Positions 1 through 6,545 of a stretch of 12,147 bases of DNA are shown here, one piece after another. Position 1 is the stretch's first letter. Every line of letters starts with the position of its first letter. The translations under genes were made by a program, and so were the position numbers. The stretch is from JAHJHG01 sp964463425 (GTDB taxonomy: Bacteria; Patescibacteriota; Microgenomatia; UBA8517): the NCBI GenBank assembly GCA_964463425.1, contig CAYXBV010000013.1, positions 1 to 12,147 on the forward strand. Reading direction: 5' to 3'. The notes beneath the pieces were generated by a model. The model was not told the DNA's origin. It made no database searches and saw only the letters and a program-made list of their open reading frames with translations.

Positions 1-76
1 TGGTGACCCCACGGGGAATCGAACCCCGGTTTCTGGGATGAGAACCCAGTGTCCTAAGCCGCTAGACGATGGGGCC
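1..76 (-). tRNA. tRNA-Glu (anticodon CTC)
   Basis: The reverse complement folds as a full cloverleaf. The acceptor stem GGCCCCA pairs with TGGGGTC, with one G-U pair. The D arm has the GTCTAG start typical of glutamate tRNAs. The anticodon stem CTGGG/CCCAG encloses the loop TTCTCAT, giving anticodon CTC, which reads GAG. The T arm is CGGGG-TTCGATT-CCCCG. The discriminator base is A, and the CCA end is encoded at the edge of the window, so nothing downstream of the tRNA can be seen. It reads in the same direction as lon but has its own likely promoter. Confidence 0.97.
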
Positions 77-86
77 GGGTGATAGT

Positions 87-115
87 ATTTTACTCTATTT
101 GAGGCTGAATAACAA
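87..115 (-). promoter_or_regulatory. Promoter of tRNA-Glu
   Basis: On the minus strand, TTGTTA (110-115) lies 17 bp before TAAAAT (87-92). The expected start is about 5-6 nt before the mature tRNA end. Match to the sigma-70 consensus is good for the -10 box and partial for the -35 box. Confidence 0.5.
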
Positions 116-174
116 TTTCGAAGAGGAAACTTGGTGCGCGGATATTTAAAAAAATAGTTAAATTGAAGAAATAT

Positions 175-2628
175 TTAGTTAGCGGCTATATATGAAGGAG
201 TTGTTATAACTTTTCGAGTTTTATTTATTTTCTTGGGTGGCCATTTCTTCATTGCCGTTTTCAAAACATCTTCCAGTTTGTTTGTAAATACAAAGTTGAT
301 GTCTTTCTTTGTTTTCTCTGGAACATCTTCTATATCTTTTTTATTATCTTTGGGTAACACAATTGTTTTTAGTCCAGCTCTATGTGCCGCAATTATTTTT
401 TCTTTAACGCCACCTATTTCCAATACTCTTCCTCTTAATGTTATTTCCCCAGTCATACCAACATCTCTTTTAACTGGTATTCCAGATAGGGCCGAAACTA
501 AGCTTGTCGCCATAGCTACTCCAGCTGAAGGGCCATCTTTAGGAACAGCTCCCTCTGGTACATGAATATGAACATCTAATGATCCACCAAAATCTTCTCT
601 GAGTCCTAATTCTTCCCAGTGTGCCTTAGTCCAAGTAAAAGCTGCTTTTGCTGACTCTTTCATCACGTCCCCTAATTGTCCTGTTAAAAGAAGTTTTCCT
701 TTACCTGGCATTAAAGCTACCTCTATAAAAATAATATCTCCTCCTACTGGAGTAACTGCTAAGCCAGTGGCCATGCCAACCTCATCTTTCTTCTCAGCAA
801 TAAGAGAAGAATACTTTTGTGGACCTAAGAATTTACGCACATTAACAATTTTTATATTCTTATCAAATTTCTTTTTCTCAGCTACTAATCTAGCGATCTT
901 TCTGCAGATGGTAGCAAAGTTTCTTTCTAGATTTCTAACACCAGCTTCTCTGGTATATCGATTGATAATTTCTCTGGTTGCTTCACTTAATAATTTAATC
1001 TTTTCTTCAACCAATCCGTGAAGCCTTAGTTGTTTAGGCCAAAGAAAGTTCTTTGAGATATTATATTTTTCTTCTTCCGTGTATCCAGGAAAACTAATAA
1101 CTTCCATTCTGTCTCTTAATGCCAGAGGTATGGTTTCTAAAACGTTACCTGTCGCAATAAACATTACTTTTGATAAATCGAACGGTACTTCTAAGTAATG
1201 ATCGGAAAATTCCTTGTTTTGCTCAGGATCTAGTGCTTCTAATAAGGCCGATGATGGGTCTCCCCTAAAATCAATCCCTAGCTTATCAATTTCGTCTAAC
1301 ATAAATATCGGATTTTTAGTTCCTGCATTTTTAATTCCTTGAATAATTCTCCCAGGAAGAGCACCAACATATGTGCGCCTATGCCCTCTTATTTCGGCCT
1401 CGTCTCGAATTCCACCTAGAGACACTCTTACAAACTTTCTGTCTAATGCTCGCGCAATTGACTTTCCAATTGAGGTTTTTCCTACTCCCGGAGGACCGAT
1501 AAAACAAAGGATTGTAGGCTGACTTTCCTCGTTCTTTATTATTTTACTTTTTGTTTTTAATTTTGCTTTTGCTTTTTCAATTGCATTCTTTTTAACACTC
1601 ATCACTGCCAAATATTCTAATATTCTTTCTTTGGCTTTTTGTAATCCGTAGTGATCTTCTTCCAAAACCTTAGCAGCGGTTTTTATGGAAACATTATTGT
1701 CTGAAGACTTACTCCAAGGCATATCGGTAAGCCAATCTAAATAATTCCTAATATAACCACCTTCTGGGTTGTGGGGGGACAACTGAGAAAGCCGCTTAAG
1801 TTCTTTTTTAGCCCTCTTTTTAACATCTTTGGGCATTTTTGCCTCTAATATTTTCTTTTTATATTCGCTGACTTCTTCTGAACCCAGCTCTCCCTCTTCC
1901 TGTCCCAACTCTTCTTCAATAGTTTTCTTTTTTTCTCTCAACATGGCCTTTCTCATTTGGTCTTCAAATCTTTTTTGAGTTTTTTGAGAAATTGTTTTTT
2001 CTAAATCCAAAACATTAATTTCTCGAGCAAGGGCTTCTAATACCTTTTTCATTCTTGTCTTTAGTGGCAACGTTTCTAAAAGCTTTTGTTTTTCGTTTGT
2101 TTTTATGTCCAAAAGTGAAGCTGCCTGATCAACAAGTTCGACAGGTTCTACTTGACCGGAAACAAGCTTCATAACGGTAACTATTTCTGCTTGCTTGCCA
2201 AGGTTTACAGCTTTCTTAAATAATTCAGTAAGCTTCTTGGCTAAAACCTCAACTTCTGGAGTTTTTTCTCTGTCTTCTTTTATCTCTTCAACTTCTGCAA
2301 TTAAATAAGGTTGACTGGCTGTAAACTTGCCTAATCGAATTCTATTGTGACCCTTAACGATAGCGTGAATTTCGCCATCAGATTGCATCATCTGAGTAAT
2401 CGTAACAATTGTTCCTATTTCGTAGAGGTCTCTCTGGGTAGGCTGTGTGGTTCGTGCGTCTCTTTGAGTAAAAATAGCGATTACTTTGTCTTCTTGGAAA
2501 GCTGCATTAATGGCTTTTACTGATCTCTGTCTTCCAAAAGACAAAATCGTGTCTGTGTAAGGAAACACAACAGAACCGCGGATAGCGACAACTGGTACTT
2601 TTCGAATAATTTTTGTTCTTTTTGCCAT
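175..2628 (-). CDS. lon: ATP-dependent protease Lon (LonA type)
   Basis: Cytoplasmic AAA+ serine protease that unfolds and degrades misfolded and regulatory proteins; 817 aa, normal for LonA. The N-terminal LON substrate domain spans about residues 10-205, followed by a charged coiled-coil linker to about 290. The AAA+ module has Walker A GPPGVGKT at 378-385 and Walker B IFMLDEID at 441-448. The S16 protease domain carries the Ser701/Lys742 dyad in PKDGPSAG and GGVKEK. A Lys-rich stretch at about 348-370, just before Walker A, looks like an insertion of nearly 20 residues compared with E. coli Lon. The ATG start fits the N-terminus of the family. A promoter lies 20 bp upstream, and no SD is visible before the start. 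Family assignment is certain; the role of the insertion is unknown. Confidence 0.98.
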   Translation of the reverse strand: MAKRTKIIRKVPVVAIRGSVVFPYTDTILSFGRQRSVKAINAAFQEDKVIAIFTQRDARTTQPTQRDLYEIGTIVTITQMMQSDGEIHAIVKGHNRIRLGKFTASQPYLIAEVEEIKEDREKTPEVEVLAKKLTELFKKAVNLGKQAEIVTVMKLVSGQVEPVELVDQAASLLDIKTNEKQKLLETLPLKTRMKKVLEALAREINVLDLEKTISQKTQKRFEDQMRKAMLREKKKTIEEELGQEEGELGSEEVSEYKKKILEAKMPKDVKKRAKKELKRLSQLSPHNPEGGYIRNYLDWLTDMPWSKSSDNNVSIKTAAKVLEEDHYGLQKAKERILEYLAVMSVKKNAIEKAKAKLKTKSKIIKNEESQPTILCFIGPPGVGKTSIGKSIARALDRKFVRVSLGGIRDEAEIRGHRRTYVGALPGRIIQGIKNAGTKNPIFMLDEIDKLGIDFRGDPSSALLEALDPEQNKEFSDHYLEVPFDLSKVMFIATGNVLETIPLALRDRMEVISFPGYTEEEKYNISKNFLWPKQLRLHGLVEEKIKLLSEATREIINRYTREAGVRNLERNFATICRKIARLVAEKKKFDKNIKIVNVRKFLGPQKYSSLIAEKKDEVGMATGLAVTPVGGDIIFIEVALMPGKGKLLLTGQLGDVMKESAKAAFTWTKAHWEELGLREDFGGSLDVHIHVPEGAVPKDGPSAGVAMATSLVSALSGIPVKRDVGMTGEITLRGRVLEIGGVKEKIIAAHRAGLKTIVLPKDNKKDIEDVPEKTKKDINFVFTNKLEDVLKTAMKKWPPKKINKTRKVITTPSYIAAN

Positions 2629-2647
2629 TTTCTAGTTCAGTTTTAGC

Positions 2648-2676
2648 AGTCTAACAATATAACTGCCAGAAGTCAA
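2648..2676 (-). promoter_or_regulatory. Promoter of lon
   Basis: On the minus strand, TTGACT (2671-2676) is followed after 17 bp by TAGACT (2648-2653), with an upstream TGT giving an extended -10. The predicted start is about 12-14 nt before the lon ATG. It lies in the 75-bp gap between lon and the PAP2 gene. I see no CIRCE-like heat-shock operator beside it. Confidence 0.55.
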
Positions 2677-2703
2677 TATTCAGGTGCCTGGGTTTACTTA
2701 ATA

Positions 2704-3216
2704 CTATTTTCTTGGCTTGAGTAACCTAAAAAGACGAAGTTTTTCAACCACCACAGCCACCATAGTTCCAATCATGCTACCAACAATTACGTCTAAAACG
2801 TAGTGTACATTGGCCGTTACCCTCCCAATTGCCACCAAAATAGCTAACAACAAATAAATTACGCCTAATTTTTTATTATGTAGCCAAAGTGTCAAGGCCA
2901 AACTAAAGGCAATGGCTGAATGCGAGGAAGGAAAAGCATTGTCAAAATGAAGTGTGAAAGTCAAAGGTAACTGACCATTAACAAGAAATGGCCGAACAGA
3001 AGGAAGAAGACTTTTTAGCATCTGGGCAATAACCCAAGCTAAAAGTGCCGCAGCAAAAGCACGAAATGCCTGTTCTTTTTTTACCCTTCCATCAACAAAC
3101 CAAAGGATAATTAACCCGGCAAACATAAACCAAATCAAAAAACTAGCAATGAAAGTGACAAATAAAGTTGAACTAGTTGCTCCCAACACAGCCTCTTGAT
3201 TTAAATAAAAATTCAT
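2704..3216 (-). CDS. PAP2-family membrane phosphatase, probable undecaprenyl-diphosphatase
   Basis: A 170-aa polytopic membrane protein. All three parts of the PAP2 acid-phosphatase signature are present: K68-x6-R75-P76, PSSHS at 96-100 and R132-x5-H138-x3-D142. At least four hydrophobic segments lie around residues 15-40, 52-68, 100-130 and 138-158. BcrC/YbjG-type members remove one phosphate from undecaprenyl diphosphate to regenerate the C55-P carrier for wall synthesis; PgpB-type members act on phosphatidylglycerol phosphate. The ATG overlaps the TGA of the L,D-transpeptidase gene by 4 bp (ATGA), implying translational coupling, and there is no good SD. The wall-gene context favours the undecaprenyl role, but the substrate is inferred. 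Confidence 0.85.
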   Translation of the reverse strand: MNFYLNQEAVLGATSSTLFVTFIASFLIWFMFAGLIILWFVDGRVKKEQAFRAFAAALLAWVIAQMLKSLLPSVRPFLVNGQLPLTFTLHFDNAFPSSHSAIAFSLALTLWLHNKKLGVIYLLLAILVAIGRVTANVHYVLDVIVGSMIGTMVAVVVEKLRLFRLLKPRK

Positions 3217-3890
3217 TCGTGGACAACAATCCTTGTTCCTGGGTTCTTATCTGTAGCGTAAACGACCCATTTGTTATTTCCAAGTTCTGGTGTCGTCCAA
3301 TAAAATAATTTTTCTGCCACGGATGTTGGAAGATTTACACATCCATGACTTCTTTGCACCCCAAAAGAATTGTGCCAATATGTTCCGTGTAATCCATAGC
3401 CTTTCCAACCAGGTACATTTTCGTTCTCAAAAAACATAACATAGGGAACGTTAGGTAAATTGTAATAGTATTGACCCTCTCCACCCTCCATTTTAGTAAA
3501 TCGAAGTTTTATCCAAATTCTAAATTCACCTTTGGGAGTCGGTGTCCAAGGCAAACCCGAGGAAATCGGTGTTTCTAAAAAAAGAGCATTTCCGTCCCAA
3601 GCTCTCAGTTTTTGTTCTGATAAGTCCACCTCTATCCATCGTTCGTTCGGAGACGCAATACCCAATACGGTATCCTCTTCAGATGCATTGGCAAGAACGG
3701 GAACAGAAATTGTTTTGTTTTCAAAGACGGCTATGTTATCACCCTCACTGAATTGACCAGAATAATTGTCGATATTACAACCGGCAGGTGTAGTTATTCT
3801 TTTTGAAGTTATTGTAAGAACAAGTGCCCCTAAAAGAACAAAAACAGGAACTAAATATAAGAAAAATTTATTAGTTTTTTGTTTCGCCAT
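3213..3890 (-). CDS. L,D-transpeptidase (YkuD domain), membrane-anchored
   Basis: A 225-aa protein with a short basic N-terminus and one hydrophobic segment (about residues 9-27) acting as a signal anchor, which places the catalytic domain outside the membrane. The YkuD domain covers about 84-213. It has the catalytic signature with His168 (LHGT) and SHGCVNLP at 181-188, nucleophile Cys184. Such enzymes make 3-3 peptidoglycan cross-links or attach proteins to the wall. It is the first gene of a two-gene unit with the PAP2 phosphatase (4-bp overlap). A weak extended -10 (TGT-TAGCAT, 3901-3909) ends about 10 bp before the ATG, so the leader would be only a few nucleotides. The 68-bp upstream gap is shared with the divergent kinase gene. 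Confidence 0.93.
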   Translation of the reverse strand: MAKQKTNKFFLYLVPVFVLLGALVLTITSKRITTPAGCNIDNYSGQFSEGDNIAVFENKTISVPVLANASEEDTVLGIASPNERWIEVDLSEQKLRAWDGNALFLETPISSGLPWTPTPKGEFRIWIKLRFTKMEGGEGQYYYNLPNVPYVMFFENENVPGWKGYGLHGTYWHNSFGVQRSHGCVNLPTSVAEKLFYWTTPELGNNKWVVYATDKNPGTRIVVHE

Positions 3891-3922
3891 GTTCTGGTTT
3901 ATGCTAACACAAACATTTATCT

Positions 3923-3952
3923 TTGAACATCTCCTGGTGTTTGGGTTAAAAT
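3923..3952 (+). promoter_or_regulatory. Promoter of the undecaprenol kinase gene, likely leaderless
   Basis: TTGAAC (3923-3928), an 18-bp spacer, then TAAAAT (3947-3952). Only six bases separate the -10 box from the ATG at 3959, so the expected transcription start coincides with the A of the start codon. No SD could fit into such an mRNA. Confidence 0.5.
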
Positions 3953-3958
3953 AGTTAC

Positions 3959-4324
3959 ATGAGCAGAAAATACCCGATTACCAAAAGTTTTCGTTTTGCT
4001 CTTAGTGGTTTGAAAAGTGCGTTTACTAAAGAACCGAATTTCCGTATCCATGTTATTACCGCAATATTAGCTTTAGGGGCAGCCTACTTCCTTGGACTTA
4101 ATTCGATAGAATGGCTCATCCTTAGTATTACTATATTTCTAGTTATTATTTTTGAGCTTCTAAACACCATGCTTGAGGCTATGGTCAATCTCGTTAGTCC
4201 AGAATTAAACGCTGAAGCGAAGATTGCAAAAGATGTTTCAGCTGCCGCCGTGCTTGTCAGCGCTATCTTCTCGGTTATTGTGGGTATTGTTTTATTCGCA
4301 CCCAAGCTTCTTTTACTTCTATAA
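3959..4324 (+). CDS. dgkA: DgkA-family lipid kinase, probable undecaprenol kinase
   Basis: A 121-aa trimeric-type integral membrane kinase (PF01219) with three hydrophobic helices at about 32-47, 50-65 and 94-118. Catalytic features are visible: Glu25 in KEPNFRIH, the core FELLNTMLEA with Glu66, Asn69 and Glu73, and Asp92 in AKDVSAAAVL. The NFRIH form resembles Gram-positive DgkA proteins, which phosphorylate undecaprenol rather than diacylglycerol; that substrate choice is inference. The product, undecaprenyl phosphate, is also the product of the neighbouring phosphatases. Its stop overlaps the convergent uppP stop region by 6 bp. It is the only plus-strand gene in this block and seems to be transcribed leaderless. 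Confidence 0.92.
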   Translation: MSRKYPITKSFRFALSGLKSAFTKEPNFRIHVITAILALGAAYFLGLNSIEWLILSITIFLVIIFELLNTMLEAMVNLVSPELNAEAKIAKDVSAAAVLVSAIFSVIVGIVLFAPKLLLLL

Positions 4325-5059
4325 GAAGGCTATCACCAAGATTCCCAGCCCTAAACAGTAATATGCAAACAATTTAAACCGACCTGCTAATAAAAACTTC
4401 AATACAAAATTGATGGCAAAAACCCCTGAAACAAAAGCCGCCAGAAAGCCCGCCCCGTAGATCAAAATATTCCCACTTAACCCTGAACCATATTTAACAA
4501 ACTGAACCAAATTGGCACCAACAATAGCTGGAACAGAAAGTAAAAAAGAAAACTGAGCTGCTTCTTTTCTTTTAATCCCCAGGCTGGTTCCAGCAAAAAT
4601 AGTCGATCCTGAACGGGAAATACCGGGAATTATTGCCAATGCTTGAGTCATGCCGATTAAAATAGAATTTTTAATAGTAATTTTTTGCGATCCCTTTTTG
4701 GCTTTATCGGTCAGAAAATTTAAAATACCCGTAAATATTAAGGCGAATCCGACTAAAATTGTTCCATCAAAAAGCTTCTCAATTGACGAGTTGAATATAA
4801 TTCCCACCAAACCTGCAGGGATGGTGGCTAACAAAATTAGAAATATGTATTTTGAAGTTAGTTTTAAAAGAGTTTTCCTAAAATAATAAAGAACAGCTAG
4901 AACAGTTCCAGCGTGCAGGAAAACATCAAACAAAACACCCTCTTGGACAAAACCTGGAATTATATTTTGGGCAATAACAAGATGCCCCGAGGACGAAACA
5001 GGTAAGAATTCTGTAAATCCCTGCAGAATGCCAAGAAATATTGATGATATTAAGTTCAC
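4319..5059 (-). CDS. uppP: Undecaprenyl-diphosphatase UppP (BacA family)
   Basis: A 246-aa multi-pass membrane enzyme that converts undecaprenyl diphosphate to undecaprenyl phosphate; loss or excess affects bacitracin sensitivity in other bacteria. The two BacA signatures are present: LQGFTEFLPVSSSGHL at 12-27 (Glu17, Ser22, His26) and PGISRSGST at 145-153 (Arg149). The first acidic residue of the E-x3-E motif is Gln13 here. Length is slightly below the usual 260-280 aa. The start is GTG (5057-5059), chosen because it gives a proper N-terminal helix; no SD precedes it. It begins 15 bp after truB and is probably co-transcribed with it. It converges on the kinase gene with a 6-bp overlap. Confidence 0.95.
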   Translation of the reverse strand: MNLISSIFLGILQGFTEFLPVSSSGHLVIAQNIIPGFVQEGVLFDVFLHAGTVLAVLYYFRKTLLKLTSKYIFLILLATIPAGLVGIIFNSSIEKLFDGTILVGFALIFTGILNFLTDKAKKGSQKITIKNSILIGMTQALAIIPGISRSGSTIFAGTSLGIKRKEAAQFSFLLSVPAIVGANLVQFVKYGSGLSGNILIYGAGFLAAFVSGVFAINFVLKFLLAGRFKLFAYYCLGLGILVIAFL

Positions 5060-5074
5060 TTTAAATATTTTAAT

Positions 5075-5749
5075 CTAATCTATCTCAATCGCAAAATCTT
5101 TCCAATTCTCGGCCGTTAACTTGTGGACCTCAATAGAGTTTTTAATATCGTAATTACCTATTCGAGTTCTGACAAGATTTTTTAAATACGCGCCACATCC
5201 AAACACTTCGCCAATATCGCGAGCAATAGCTCTGATGTATGTCCCTGAAGAAACCGTCGTTCTGATACTTAGAGTGGGAAACTTATAATCTAGTAATTTA
5301 ATCGAGTAAATCGATATGTTTCTCTTTTCTAAAATTACCTCTTTTCCTTTTCTCGCAAGTTCGTATGCTTTTCTGCCCTGTATCTTAATTGCCGAATATA
5401 TTGGTGGTTGTTGCTTTTGTGATCCTTTAAATTTTTTTAGTATTTTCTTAACTTCGCCAATACTTAATATTTTGGGCGAATTCTGCTTAGAGATAACTTT
5501 CCCCTCAGAATCATCCGTGTCTCGCTTTTCACCTAGGAAAATTTCTGCTTCATATGTCTTTTTTGTATCTTTTGCGATCCAGCCCAGCTTCTTTGTTGAT
5601 TCGCGGCCTACTCCTACAATTAATAATCCCGTGGCACTTGGATCTAAAGTTCCAGCATGACCAACCTTCTTTTCTCCAGTTGCTCTACGCACAGAATATA
5701 TGATGTCATGAGAAGAAGCTCCCTTATGCTTGTTTATTAAAAGAAACAT
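5075..5749 (-). CDS. truB: tRNA pseudouridine(55) synthase TruB
   Basis: Makes pseudouridine-55 in the T loop of tRNAs. The 224-aa protein has the TruB catalytic motif HAGTLDPSATGLL with Asp36, then QPPIYSAIKIQGRKAYELAR (114-133) and SSGTYIRAIARDIG (167-180). It is much shorter than the roughly 300 aa of E. coli TruB because it stops after the catalytic domain and has no recognisable PUA-type C-terminal domain. The ATG start gives the usual N-terminus ahead of the KHKGASSHD motif. No SD is seen. uppP follows 15 bp downstream, suggesting a two-gene transcript. A perfect TATAAT -10 box lies 18 bp before the ATG. Confidence 0.96.
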   Translation of the reverse strand: MFLLINKHKGASSHDIIYSVRRATGEKKVGHAGTLDPSATGLLIVGVGRESTKKLGWIAKDTKKTYEAEIFLGEKRDTDDSEGKVISKQNSPKILSIGEVKKILKKFKGSQKQQPPIYSAIKIQGRKAYELARKGKEVILEKRNISIYSIKLLDYKFPTLSIRTTVSSGTYIRAIARDIGEVFGCGAYLKNLVRTRIGNYDIKNSIEVHKLTAENWKDFAIEID

Positions 5750-5767
5750 GTATCTTGACTAGTTTAC

Positions 5768-5773
5768 ATTATA
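5768..5773 (-). promoter_or_regulatory. -10 box for truB-uppP
   Basis: TATAAT on the minus strand, giving a predicted leader of about 11-12 nt without an SD. No convincing -35 box is seen. It overlaps the spacer region of the divergent plus-strand promoter (5777-5805), so the two promoters would compete for the same DNA. Confidence 0.4.
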
Positions 5774-5776
5774 TTT

Positions 5777-5805
5777 TTGAAAAATATTAAGATTGTATGT
5801 ATAAT
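5777..5805 (+). promoter_or_regulatory. Promoter of the two-gene small-protein operon
   Basis: TTGAAA (5777-5782), a 17-bp spacer and a perfect TATAAT (5800-5805). This is among the best sigma-70 matches in the window. The predicted start is near 5812, leaving a leader of about 90 nt before the ATG at 5903. Confidence 0.6.
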
Positions 5806-5811
5806 GTGTCC

Positions 5812-5902
5812 CATAGCAATTTAAACTTTGCTTTTTGACTTTGTAATTGTTGCTCTTTTATATTAACCCGCAAGGGAAATTTACCGCACCAGGGAGGGTT
5901 GC
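5812..5902 (+). promoter_or_regulatory. Structured 5' leader with mutually exclusive pairings
   Basis: AACCC (5865-5869) can pair locally with GGG (5874-5876) across a GCAA tetraloop, or with GGGTT (5896-5900), which overlaps the SD of the next gene (AGGGAGGG, 5891-5898). AGCAA (5815-5819) likewise has two possible partners, TTGCT at 5828-5832 and at 5850-5854. An imperfect direct repeat, CCGCA-AGGGA (5868-5877) and CCGCACCAGGGA (5884-5895), surrounds the SD. These pairings are visible in the sequence; a switch function is inference. I do not recognise a known riboswitch class. Confidence 0.35.
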
Positions 5903-6130
5903 ATGAAGTGCTTGAATAAACTGTTTAAGATTATCGACATCAATTGTTTTCCTAGTTGCTGCAAGGCATTTCTTGTACAAGTTTATATCAAGAAGGGGCG
6001 ATTAAAATACGATCCCGGACTTTTGCAGTCGGGGACCGACTCAGGCCCCTTAGTAAAACTTGGCTTGATTGAGCAAGGCGTTGACAACAGGGTTGACTTA
6101 ACAAATGCAGCCCGCAAAATGATCGTTTAA
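5903..6130 (+). CDS. Small protein of unknown function, Cys-rich N-terminus
   Basis: A 75-aa protein I do not recognise. The strong SD AGGGAGGG 4-5 bp before the ATG, a good upstream promoter and a following gene with its own SD support it as real. The N-terminal 24 residues are hydrophobic and hold four cysteines (C3, C15, C19, C20), a possible metal site or membrane-contacting segment. The C-terminal third, LVKLGLIEQG followed by VDLTNAARKMI, resembles the recognition helix and wing of small winged-helix DNA-binding proteins; this is a loose visual match only. The 91-nt leader could form alternative structures around its SD. It is followed after 23 bp by another small gene, probably on the same mRNA. 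Confidence 0.6.
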   Translation: MKCLNKLFKIIDINCFPSCCKAFLVQVYIKKGRLKYDPGLLQSGTDSGPLVKLGLIEQGVDNRVDLTNAARKMIV

Positions 6131-6153
6131 ATCTATGTACAAGGAGTACCTAT

Positions 6154-6369
6154 ATGGCAAGCGTCAGTTTGATGGAATTTATCAATAAAAATAAATCGTT
6201 CCGGAAACAGTTAACACCGAAGCAAATAATGGCAGTGAGAAGGTGGGCTCGAAAAATAGAATTCAAATACCAAAAAGGATATCTTGAGTGCCTGAAAGAA
6301 TATAACGGGAAAAGGCTGCAAATTTATTTAGAAAATTTAGTTCCCGATTATCTCGCATGTGACGAGTAA
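6154..6369 (+). CDS. Small basic protein of unknown function
   Basis: A 71-aa Lys/Arg-rich protein, not recognised. SD AAGGAG (6141-6146) sits an ideal 7 bp before the ATG. The sequence looks largely helical: a segment at 18-38 (KQLTPKQIMAVRRWARKIEF) and another at 40-64, with an acidic Cys-Asp-Glu end. The basic amphipathic character would suit nucleic-acid or ribosome binding, but nothing shows this directly. Together with the preceding 75-aa gene it forms a compact two-gene unit; small paired genes of this kind are sometimes toxin-antitoxin or regulator pairs, which is speculation here. A strong hairpin follows 39 bp after the stop. Confidence 0.6.
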   Translation: MASVSLMEFINKNKSFRKQLTPKQIMAVRRWARKIEFKYQKGYLECLKEYNGKRLQIYLENLVPDYLACDE

Positions 6370-6408
6370 TACAACAATTACCCAAAATATAAAAAAAGTC
6401 AAAAAAAT

Positions 6409-6461
6409 AGGGGTGAGAAAATATCTGCTTAGTCAAAATATCGACTAAACTTCTCACCCCT
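6409..6461 (-). terminator. Long hairpin with minus-strand U-tract
   Basis: An 11-bp perfect inverted repeat (AGGGGTGAGAA at 6409-6419, TTCTCACCCCT at 6451-6461) encloses a second 6-bp repeat (TTAGTC 6429-6434, GACTAA 6443-6448). On the minus strand it is followed by TATTTTTTTGACTTTTTTT (6390-6408), the form of a Rho-independent terminator. On plus there is no T-tract after it. Yet the gene that needs an end here is on plus, and no minus-strand gene begins within 500 bp. It may terminate antisense or read-through transcripts from the transporter, end a small minus-strand RNA, or act as a plus-strand stem-only terminator. Confidence 0.5.
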
Positions 6462-6491
6462 AAGCTCCAACCTCATCGAAAGCAAGCTGTA

Positions 6492-6520
6492 TTGACCAAA
6501 CAAGCTAATCACGCTATAAA
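6492..6520 (+). promoter_or_regulatory. Promoter of the cupin gene
   Basis: TTGACC (6492-6497), a 17-bp spacer and TATAAA (6515-6520). The expected start is near 6527, immediately before the SD run. The TTG of the -35 box is also an in-frame TTG codon, so an automatic start call at 6492 would place the promoter inside the gene. Confidence 0.6.
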
Positions 6521-6545
6521 TTACTTAGAGGAGGGGGTGACAATA

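Noticed and set aside
77..174. Terminator after lon
   Set aside because: A T7 run is present on the minus strand but no stable stem precedes it.
233..1021. Plus-strand frames inside lon
   Set aside because: They are antisense shadows with no promoter, SD or domain; lon is certain.
6263..6457. 64-aa frame on the minus strand
   Set aside because: It is antisense to the 71-aa gene and runs through the hairpin; no SD or promoter supports it.
6492..6545. TTG-initiated N-terminal extension of the cupin protein
   Set aside because: The TTG is the -35 box of a good promoter, and the -10 box and SD lie before the ATG at 6546, which also gives the family N-terminus.
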